DNA of 64,000 nt from Theropithecus gelada. Lineage: Eukaryota; Chordata; Mammalia; Primates; Cercopithecidae. A model generated the notes under the pieces. That model was not told the origin of the DNA. It saw only the letters and a program-made list of their open reading frames with translations, and did not search any database. The stretch's first letter is position 1; each line of letters begins with the position of its first letter. The stretch is taken from positions 4,521,840 to 4,585,839 of the forward strand of contig NC_037673.1 of NCBI RefSeq assembly GCF_003255815.1. Direction: 5' to 3'. Of the stretch, positions 55,050 to 64,000 are shown piece by piece. The position numbers and the translations under genes were made by a program.

Positions 55050-57934
55050 GGTTCACATTTGGAGACGGGTACTTTGTAAAAAAAAATTTTAACTTCACAC
55101 TTGTAAATATTTGCTGGCTCTTTTTCTTTTTTAATTTAAAAAAAAGGTTCTATTTGAAAAAGGAGCTTTGAAATTATTGTCTTAGTTTAGAAGAAATGAC
55201 CAGAAACCCTTCCCCACCTCCCCCACCCTGCCTTCTTGCAATTATTGATGCTATTAATCTGCCCAGCAAATGCTTCTTTCAGGTTGTTATAGCATCAAGA
55301 TGAGGAATTCTTAGCTAAAGGGGTTTCTGTCCTCTATGGGGGATGAGAACCGGCCACTCACAAAGCCTTTGGCTTCATTCCTGGTACCTCGCTCTATGCA
55401 AAGAACCGTCCATCCAACCTTTCTCAGCCCGGGGCTTCCCGAGCTTCTTCTCACAAAGACCTGATAACAGGAGAACTGTAGACCTTCATTTGCTTTTACC
55501 CTCAAAAGCATGCACACAGCCAACTGGGTGAGCAGATGAAAAGGTTAATCCCCCTCCTGGTCTCCACTCCGCTCAGTAGAGAATGACCTCCTGTGACTTT
55601 CCTTTCCCCCAACTCCTACTTCTCCCTGGGGAAGTGCCAGGGTCCCCACTCCTGGAACTTGGCCGGCCATGAAGAGTCCTGTTTTAGTTTTAACCTTCAG
55701 CTCTCAACTGATTCCAAACCAAAGGCAACGGGTTGCCTGTGAAACATAAACTAGGTGCTGCACCACGCACGTTTGGACTGATTGAAAATTTGAATTGCTA
55801 GAAAAGTGGTTTATCCCATCTCGTTTTTCAATATGATTATTAAGTGAACTTCTTTTTTCCCTTTTTGGCAAGAGTGGAAAGAAAGGGTCAAGAATCAGCC
55901 CTGTTTATTTTGACAGTGGCATATTTCGTGATGGGCTGGGGATGATGACGGGCAGATAGAGGTGGCCCCATGCAAACAGCAGGTGGAAGTGGGGGTGCTC
56001 AGCCTCTGTACTCCGAAGGGAAGTGGTCGGGTTGGCCCTGGCAATGATGGGGCCCTGAGCAAGCAAGTTTATCACATCCCAGGTGCATCTCTGCCTCAGC
56101 CACCCTCGCAGCAGTCTCAGGCAGGGTCCTTCAGAGACCAGGCGGGGAGAGAGGGCATCTTGCCGAGCTCCTTGCAGTCAGGGGAAGCTTGAGCCTGCAG
56201 GCCTCCCAGGACCCAGTCGCTGACGGTGAACTGGCCCTGCAGCTGGCAGCTGCCCCACCTCTAAAATCAGAAGGGGCGGCCAGAGCCAGGGCCACAGCTG
56301 AACTTCTGCTGTTACAGAAAAGCTTGGTGTAACGGAGGTGGCCTGCTCTTGGCTTTGGGTGATGACCGGACTGGGAGGTTTGGCTTCTCCCTGAGATGGT
56401 CACTGTGTCAGGTAATGACGCCACACAGCCCTGCCCTCGATGGACGTGTAACCTTGCATGAGGCCGACACATTGACAGATTGTCACCTGGGCTGAAGAGT
56501 GGCTGCAGCTGGGGCCCTCCTGAGGGTGGCAGGGCCGGCTGGAGGGGTGAGCAAACACTGCACCGGGAGGATGCACTGTGCCAGCCTGGCCTCCTGGAAT
56601 GCGGGGCTCAAGCAGGTGGGCTGGGTCCAGGTTGTGGACAGCACCTGCTCTTAAGAGTCCTTCGAATTAACCTAAATAACCAATATAAAACCCTGGTCCA
56701 GAGCAAACAAAACATAGATGCTAACACTTTCTAACAGAGGATAACAGAAGAGAGGAAAGTCGACTCCGCACCGACAGTCCCCAACAGCAGCCACACGGCA
56801 ATGCACCACACTGAGGCTCATTTCCAAGCCCCCTGCTCCTCTGACGTAGGCCCAGGAGGTCCTAGCAAGAATTTATTCATCCTAGAAGGACGAATTAAAT
56901 CTGTCTAAGACTGTCCTGATGTTAGTACTGAAGGTCCTGCACCCCAGAAAGCCCCCAACTCAGTCCTAGGCAGACCAGGAGGGTTGTTCACCCTAACTTG
57001 GAGGTTGGCGTTCAGACCCCCAACACCCAGTGCAGAGGGACAGGAACAGGGCCTCTCAGCCAAGCTGTTCCAGACCCGACCAGAAGAGGGCAGCCAAGGA
57101 CCATGGCTGTAAAATAGACTTGGGGTTGCCAGGAATCGCCACAAACACAGGCCCTGGTCCACCTCCCAGGTCGAAGCCTCTTTTATGGGCAGGGCTGTGG
57201 AGTGTAGACTTCGAGGGGATAGAACTCTAACATAGGTCCAATGAACCCACGGTCCCGGTGTTTGTGAAATGTCTGATGTCCGGTCTCCCGTTCTGATGTG
57301 CTTCAGTGTAAATTCTTCCTCAGCATTATTTGTTTTTATTAGATGTAAAGGATGAAGGCTTCTTGTTTAACAAAAATGACAGCTGTGGTTTTGGAAGAAA
57401 TAATAAAACAACATTACACCTTTTCGTTAAGTATTTGGAGAATCACGGGAGCCTTTAGAAGTCTTGGTAGTTTTTGTGCTGACATTGGCAGGGCGTGCAG
57501 CTGCCCTGACCATCAGCGTATCCCTGTCTGGGGATGGAGATGGCTCATGGACAGGAGGCAGCAACCCCGATGGGAACAGAAGCCGCAGGAGCCCACAGGG
57601 ACATCCTCCTCTTCTTATCTGAGGCCTGCCAGTGCTAGTGCAGCAGCACTTCCTTGGGGCAGAGGGAGTGAGAGAGAGGAAGGGGAAGGACTCACCCCAG
57701 CACATGGGGGACCATGGCAGCTGCACCACGGATGCCCCCGTGAGGTGCTGGCTGAGGTCAGAAGGGCTGTGACTCATGTAGCACCCACCTGCGGGGCTGA
57801 CTCCAGAAACCAGGACCTGTGCCCAGGAAGCAGACCACTCCCCAGGCCATGCACTTCCGGCATCAGTGGGGTGTGCAAACTGCTTGGCAACTGGGGGGCA
57901 GGGCGCTGTCGAGGCCAAGAAATCAGCTGGTTTT
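55050..57934. other. Unclassified GC-rich sequence
   Basis: Repeat-poor. Contains a CTCF-like motif at 57080 and the longest frame of the window (plus 57352-58011, 219 codons). That frame overlaps a long antisense frame and runs into a MIR/L2 3' end, so it is probably not a gene. Confidence 0.4.
57080..57094 (+). promoter_or_regulatory. Weaker CTCF-like motif
   Basis: 'ccagaagagggcagc' fits the degenerate CTCF core with a non-consensus second half. Motif match only. Confidence 0.35.
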
Positions 57935-57998
57935 ATTCGTTAACACAGTGGTGCCTGGCATGCAGGAGGCACTTAATAAAGCTTTGTTGGCTGAAGGG
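57935..57998 (+). mobile_element. MIR/L2 3' end, plus strand
   Basis: 'gtggtgcctggcatgcagga' and 'ggcacttaataaagctttgt' are the conserved 3' tail shared by MIR and L2-type elements. Confidence 0.7.
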
Positions 57999-58094
57999 TT
58001 ATGGCCACTGACTAGCGCTGCTTTCTAGAACAACTTTCCTGGGAGTGCTCGGCCCTTGGTTTGCACCCTAAGTACTTTATATTGTCTTGTGCTC

Positions 58095-58526
58095 TGCTAG
58101 GTTCCCAGGGCTGCCTAAAAACTTAAAATGAAATTGACAGCTTCAAGCAACAGAAAGGCTGGAGTGCTGGAGGGCAGAATTCTGAAATCAATGTGTCCAG
58201 GGGCCATGCTCCCTCTGAAGCCTCCGGAGGAGAAGATTGCCTTGCCTCTCCCTGCTTCTGATCCCTGTAAGCATTTGGCAGCTGGTGGCTGCCCCCCTCC
58301 ATTCCCTTCTGACCTGGCCTTCTCCTCTTTTGTCCTGTGTCTCTCTGTGTCCAGATCTGTCTCTTATGCGGACACTCTCATTGGATTGAGGCCCACTCTC
58401 ATCTAGTATAATCTCATCTCAATTCTTACCTTAATTCCATCTGCAAAGACCCTATTTCTAAGTCAGGCAATGCTCTGAGGTTCCCAGTGTACATGAATTT
58501 TTGGAGTACACCATTCACCCACTACA
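58095..58526 (-). mobile_element. MLT1-type MaLR LTR, minus strand
   Basis: Antisense LTR: 'ggttcccagggctgcctaaa', 'gggccatgctccctctgaag', 'ggagaagattgccttgcctc', 'tgtgtctctctgtgtccaga', 'attggattgaggcccactct', 'tctgcaaagaccctatttct', ending 'cattcacccactaca'. No duplication seen at the ends. Confidence 0.85.
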
Positions 58527-58564
58527 TACACGGAGATAGCAGCCTCTGTGGCTGCCGACTTAGC

Positions 58565-58737
58565 ACAGGCAGGCCCTATGTTAAATGCTTTACTTGTGTT
58601 TTCACATTTTATTCTCAGAGTCACACTATGAAGTAGGTTTTGTTTTGACCATTCCCATTTTACAGGTAGAGACACCAAGGCAAGTTATGTCCTCTGTCCA
58701 AGGTCTGAAAGCCGAAAGGTGACAGAGCCAGGGATGG
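58565..58737 (-). mobile_element. MIR SINE, minus strand
   Basis: 'ccctatgttaaatgctttac', 'cattcccattttacaggtag', 'ccaaggtctgaaagccgaaa' and 'gtgacagagccagggatgg' span most of an antisense MIR. Confidence 0.85.
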
Positions 58738-58783
58738 CCTCCAAATAGACATGAGCCAGCTGAACCCTGCAGCCCCAGCCATA

Positions 58784-58867
58784 CCTGCCCCGTGTTGCCC
58801 CTCCAGATGGATTCGGCACTCAGCTCCTGCCCCGTGTTGCCCCTCCAGATGGACTCACCACTCAGCT
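58784..58867. repeat. 42-bp direct tandem duplication
   Basis: 'cctgccccgtgttgcccctc' starts at 58784 and again at 58826. The copies differ at about three bases near the end. Confidence 0.93.
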
Positions 58868-61800
58868 CTGCCAGAAAATGCCCCAGGGCATGTTTAATAG
58901 ATGATTAGAACTAGTTGAAGTTTTATTTTTTGTGACTACTTTGAAAACGCAGGACTATCCAGAAAACTAATAGAGGATGAACAAAACCAGCTGTTGATAT
59001 GTGGATGTCCATCCCACTCTAAAATACTTGGCCTGCCAAACACCAGAGGGAGTTCTCACTGATCTTAGATTCCTCAGTGTGCCAAAGATGAGATCTTCCT
59101 AAACTGTTTGCTGTAATTTGAAGGAGCATGACAAGTGAGGGCAAAACAAATTATACACAAATTCTGAGCATCGCAGACTTCCTATGTAGAACGTTAGCTA
59201 TGTAAGTAGCATGACAAGGGTAGCCACACTAACCACCAGCCCTTCCCTGGCAGTTACGGGGGTACTACCGCGCTGGTAAAGTTAGGAGAGTCTGGAATGG
59301 CATCACCATAGATAACTCCCCAATCTGCTCCCATGGATGAGGTCCCCTGGGCAAGCCATCCTGTTGCTTGGAATCAAGGAATCGGGTGCAATGTCTGCTG
59401 ATCCCTGACCAGTGGCCTTCCACAACCTCCAGCCCGTGAAATGATGCCAATGGGCCAGTTGCATCTTCCCTCTGGGACCAAGGTCATCCCATCCTCTTGT
59501 TACTACACAGCCAGCCTGCCCCAGTCCCTGGGTGGATACTCAGTTCCTGAATGTGACTCTGTGGGGCTACATGACGCACGCTGTCTTCCATCCTGGGAAT
59601 GCTAGTGAATGTGACCAACATACCACTGCCAGCTGCATCTGCCCGGTGCTGGTGTGTATTTGGCCATCTTCATAAGCCTGGAGCAGGACTTCCTCCCTCA
59701 CCAACGGGATGAGGAGGAGGCCATTGGAAGCTCTACTCACCAGGTCCTGCAGAAACTCACAGTCCCTCGGGAAGTAGCCACAGGGAGAAATGTCTACAAT
59801 GCAATGCGGAAACATGAGGTAAGAGACAGGAGTCCAATGCTAATGGCAGGCAGAGAAAACAGTGATTTCTGAAAGAAAGCTTAGAGAAGAGGTGACCTTT
59901 GAGATGGATGTTGAAGCCAAAAGAGGTGGTCCCCAGACAGACACAGGGCTGGAGGGCCAGGCTGGAAGGGCATTTGAGTCACAGGACAACAGGCATGAAT
60001 GTGACAACCAGGAGGCAGCTCAGGGCCCTGTGGTTGTGCCCTTTAGCACTCTGCAGTGTGGACGTGTCTGAATCCAGATTCTGGCAGTGTCTCTTCGGTC
60101 TACACTGTTGGGGGCAGCATCTGGATATAAGCTCGGAGGCAGCACCACTCTAGGTGGCAGGCAAACATTTACAGATGGTTCTGAGGCCTGACTGACGAGA
60201 ATCTGCCAGTGTCCAGCGGATAGGGTGGCTGGGCTTTGCTTGTCATCATGAAATGGTACAGGGTAGAGACTTTTCTGAAATGTTTGACTCCAGGCACTGT
60301 AGGTTGACGGTCTTGTTCACTGACCTCCCGATATCTTCACGGGGTCTTTGATGACCTGCGCCAGAAAGTCTTTAGACCTTCGACGTCTCACTTTTGACAG
60401 AACTGTAGAAGTAACTTTTCGGAATCCGTATGAAATATTAACTACTACTCTGAGGGAGGTGAGGGGATTGCATTCTGGCAAATTTTAAAAAACAAGTGGG
60501 GACACAAGCAAAGAAAAGCCATGTCCTGAGGCATCTGTTGCCGGGAACAAGACACATCTCAAGGGTGCAAGCCAAGGAGTACCCCGTTATGATCACAGAG
60601 GAGCAGAGTTCAGCAGAGTAATATAACTGTCACCTCGGCAAGGCAGGGCTGGATGCGTGCATAAATCAGGATGTGAATCCTGGATTCACATTCAGTGCGT
60701 GATTCTCGCTCACGTTACTGTGCCAATAACTTTAATTTAATAAGCCCACGTGTCAAGGGCCACTTCAGATCCGTCACAGCTGCTGCCTCCCCTCCCTTGT
60801 TCCTTGGAAAAGCTCAGTTCTCTGGCTGGCTGCTCCCTCCGGCATCCGCAGAGGACTCTGTGCTCACACTCGCTGCCTGCACCGACCCTTCCAGAGGAGG
60901 AACTCGGCGTTCCCACAGGTCAGCCTGGCTATGATGGCCCAGCTGTACCCTCATGACAGTGAGCGTGGCCATCAGTGTTCCTGGGGACCTTTCCCTGTGG
61001 TGAGGAAAAGTGCTGAGCATGAGGGGAGAAAAAGGGAAAACAAATACACAAATCGCTTTAATTTGATGCCCCAAATAAAAATTGCTCAAATTGACATTTA
61101 AAGTAGGCATTACAGGAGCAAGTTTTATGACTAACCCTTTTACCCAAGAGTAAGCAACAAAAGGGAGACAAAGGTTATTTTTAAGAAATAGTAACGAAAT
61201 TTAAGAAAACAATATTGAAAATGAATTAATATTGGTCGTAACATTTAACTGGGGCTTGCAGACAACAGGGAGGAGAGGCAGGTTTGCAGTGGATGTGTTG
61301 CTTATGACCGCACTGTTTATGACTGGTCTAATGAAGCCGGAAACCCGGCCAGGAGAAGGAACAATGTTTTCCAAAAATTCACAGATGATTCGGACCCTTA
61401 AGTGAATGGTTATAACAGAATCAGAGGAAAGGAAGGGTTTAGGTGACCACAAGGCACGGGGAGCATCACAAAGGAGAGACAGGGCAGAGCCAGGGTTTCC
61501 TCGGGGCTGTGACAGCCCCTAAGCACCAGAGCTTCCTGTGCATGGGGTCCAGCCAAGTGTTTCAGATAACACTTTCTGAACTGTTGCTTGTTTGTTTTGG
61601 TTTTTTAACCCAGCAATCTGTGAAAAGGCCAATACTCTTGAGAATAACTGCACCCGCACTCTGCAGTGAGACCTGCGTGTGCCCAGCCATAGGTAACACA
61701 GCCCCCAGGCACACGCTGCATTCCAATGTTTGGGGCTCTGTAGGGTGGTGTGCACTCAGTGTCTGCTAGAGGTCCAGTCTTCCAGATTCACATCCTCTCT

Positions 61801-62846
61801 GGGCCTACATTGTGCTTCTCTACATCTGAGTTACATTGTTTTCTTTCTTTGATTCACACTCTTTTTTTCCAATGAGAGTTTTTCACATACGCATTTTCAA
61901 TTCCTCAAGCACTTTCAGTACAACCTTTACATATTTATTGATTGTGATAGCGGGCTTCTATTTTCCCTAATTAACAGACTTTGCAAATTCCTTGTCTGAT
62001 TTCGCTGGGAATATTGCTGTGCGCTGCCTTCTCCATGCCTTTCTCTCTGTTTTACTTGAGCAATCTGTCCATCGTTGGTTCAGTTCAGCCCTCACTGAAG
62101 ATGGCTGTATCACCCACCAGGCACCATGAAGACATAGCACCTGACATGGCAACCATAAGGCCACCCTCTCTGTTCAAGGCTCTGTGCATGCTCTCGAGGG
62201 GCCTTCTCTATAGAAAGCCCTTAGAGGATGGCAGTCCTGCCTGAGGTGCTTCAGCATGAGGGGTTGAAATGCAAAGAACTGGATTTAAAAAGTGAGTAAT
62301 GAGAGAGGTGGGTATCTGGTTTTCTAGAAATAAAGAGTTAATGGAGAAAAGAAATTGAGTTTTTGAATACAAATAATCTTGGCCAGAGGAAGAAAACAAA
62401 AGCCATATTCCAAAAAAAAAGAAGCTATGTGAGCAGAAGTGGATGGAGAGGCAGATGAGCACACTACTGTTTGCTGAAGATTCACCACGGTGGAAGAAAG
62501 ACCAGGGTCAGGAGTGAAAAAGGTAGAAGGTGGGGAGCTGGATGGGGACTGTAAGAAGGCCTTCTACAGCCACCAAGTGTGCAAGCTCCTGTCCACAGCA
62601 GCGGGGTGAGCCGGACACAGGGGTCTTTAGAGCCCGCAAATGAAAAGTGAGCTCAACCCCTTGGCATTTCAATCAAATGAGTCAGTAAGTTCCTGTGTTG
62701 ACTGAAGCTATTTTGAGTCATCTTGTAGACTCTAAACTGGGGTGCTAGTAATTGAAATTGGAAGAGAGAAGTTTAAAGAAATACTTACAAAAAGGATAGA
62801 AGTTAGAGATCAATTAGAGGTAAAGAGCGTGAGTGCAGGGGATGTT
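58868..62846. other. Unclassified sequence
   Basis: About 4 kb in which I recognise no gene. 59240-59860 has overlapping frames on both strands and a donor-like 'gaggtaagag' at 59817, and may be an old LTR. 59880-59990 ('gaggtgacctttgagatgga') resembles a common diverged mammalian repeat whose name I cannot give. Confidence 0.35.
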
Positions 62847-62913
62847 GAGATTGACCTCAGGTGAAAAAAAAAAAAAAAAAAGAGAGAGAGAGAGAGAGAG
62901 ATTGACCTCAGGT
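62847..62913 (+). mobile_element. Tail-only insertion: poly-A/GA tract inside a 16-bp duplication
   Basis: 'gagattgacctcaggt' occurs at 62847-62862 and 62898-62913. Between the copies are only a G, about 18 A and a run of GA units. This looks like an L1-type insertion with nothing but the A-tail copied, the tail later becoming (GA)n. Confidence 0.65.
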
Positions 62914-62939
62914 TGCTGAAGTAGGTAAGTGTGGATAGA

Positions 62940-63484
62940 GTGATAGAATGACAGATTTGGGAGAAGGAGGACATGCCTGGTCTTTATTATTTGGAGTTTG
63001 AATAATCGTTGAGGATTTAGGATCCCAGTAAATAAAATCTCCCTTACTTGAGCTTGGAATCCATTGATAAATAAATGGAGGTGTCAGCCAGTTGGAAATG
63101 TGTGAGATATTATTGATGGGAGTTCTGTGGGAAGATGGGGCTTAGAAGTAGATGCAGGTGTGCTCATCAATATGTCCCCTGGCTTTGCATGGCCCAGAGA
63201 GCAGGTGAGAACCCAGAATCTCTGCAAACACAGGAGCTCCAAGGAGGACCCAGCAGAGCTGGAGCCCCATGTGGTCTATTGTTTCTGCACAAGCTCACCA
63301 ATCACAGCAAGTGTGAGAAGGCAGAGAGAAGTGAGGATGGGTGCTGGACAGGGGAGCTCATCACCTGTAGCCAGGGGAGTATAAGCTCTTGCCACCAAGA
63401 GCCCCTTCAAGCCTGAAGCACAGGGTCCAGCAGGAAGTTCCAGGAATGCCTCTGATATTTCAGGGAGAGCCCATGGCATGGAAT

Positions 63485-63525
<41 letters not shown>

Positions 63526-63920
63526 CACTTCTGTGCATGTGTGTGTGTGTGCATGTGTGTGTTGTGACTTTACAAGAGAAGAAACCTCAGGAGGGCCTGG
63601 GTTCCCCTGGTAGAGATTTTCCTTAGGGAACAGCAGCGAAGTGCAGTGGCTTGAGGATGGAGCCCTTAGGATCACCACAGTCTACCGAGAGCGATCAGAG
63701 GAAGAGAACTCTTTAATGAGACAAAACAGACAGCGAAGTCCATGGAGAACCAGGAGAGAGGAGTGTCCCCAAAGCCAGCAAGGGAGAGTGATAAGAAAAT
63801 GCAATAAACATCACTCTCTGAAGAGCAGTTCATTAAGATAAGCCATGAAAAAAGGCCATAAGTCATGGCAACGTGGGCGTCAGAGACGACATCCAGAGAA
63901 ACAGCCAAAGCAGGATTCTC
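62940..63920 (+). repeat. Possible ancient interspersed repeat, interrupted by a GT microsatellite
   Basis: 'ggaggtgtcagccagttgga' (63079) and 'gagaaccaggagagaggagt' to 'ggcaacgtgggcgtcagaga' (63744-63888) resemble a widely dispersed, diverged mammalian repeat. Family name uncertain. Frames here are short. Confidence 0.3.
63486..63564. repeat. GT dinucleotide microsatellite
   Basis: Long pure GT run (about 63488-63521), a short 'atgcacttctgtgcatg' break, then a second GT run. Gives Val/Cys and His/Thr frames on the two strands. Confidence 0.97.
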
Positions 63921-64000
63921 ATCATTTATCCTGCAAATGAACAAGGAAGGCTAAGTGCAGGCCTCTGAATAGAACAGGGGCATTTTCTGTTAGGATCTGA

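Noticed and set aside
1..64000. A new multigene system
   Set aside because: No cluster of conserved genes, no RNA genes and no organised array other than mini- and microsatellites could be supported.

Overview
The window is primate nuclear DNA, most likely from an Old World monkey (Cercopithecidae: macaque, baboon, vervet or a relative). It is packed with Alu, L1, MIR, MaLR LTR and hAT-type repeats. The Alu at 33213-33507 carries the cercopithecid AluYR variants together, read here on the + strand: 'caggcttgag', 'ggccggatctcagctc', 'gggtttacgcc' and 'ctagttttttg'. I found no convincing protein-coding gene, no rRNA or functional tRNA gene and no CRISPR array. The open reading frames are repeat remnants, low-complexity tracts or chance frames. 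This looks like intergenic or intronic DNA.

Layout. 0-6.4 kb is a stack of ancient L1 on the minus strand, cut by a younger AluY and by a second, plus-strand L1, followed by an MLT1-type LTR. 6.4-16 kb is mostly unclassified AT-rich DNA with one truncated Alu and simple repeats. 16-22 kb holds L1, Alu, a free left Alu monomer, MIRs and a 57-bp minisatellite. 22-28 kb is mostly unclassified. 28.0-30.6 kb is a 5'-inverted (twin-primed) primate L1. 31.1-32.9 kb is an older L1 split by a complete hAT-like element. 33.2-33.9 kb is an unusual Alu-trailer-Alu composite enclosed by one 16-bp target-site duplication. 34-42 kb is mostly unclassified, with an AluS, an MLT1 LTR and microsatellites. 42.8-45.1 kb is a structurally complete THE1/MST-type MaLR provirus with a perfect 5-bp duplication. 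45.3-46.3 kb is the 3' end of an L1.

From about 46.35 kb to the right edge the base composition becomes visibly richer in GC and L1 disappears. This part holds two CpG-rich minisatellites (a 34-bp unit grown inside a MaLR LTR at 47.3-47.7 kb and a 31-bp unit at 52.9-53.2 kb), a solo MST/THE1 LTR, a textbook CTCF-type motif at 49.47 kb, a cluster of heat-shock-element-like palindromes at 50.4 kb, MIR and MER5A relics, an MLT1 LTR, and a tail-only insertion at 62.86 kb.

The most interesting item is the Alu composite at 33.2-33.9 kb. The 57 bases between the two Alus end, in Alu sense, with their first TTTT exactly where the second Alu begins. That is what would be expected if reverse transcriptase jumped from one Alu RNA onto the U-rich 3' end of another Pol III transcript. 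I found no new multigene system. All repeat assignments come from recalled family consensus features, not from a database search.
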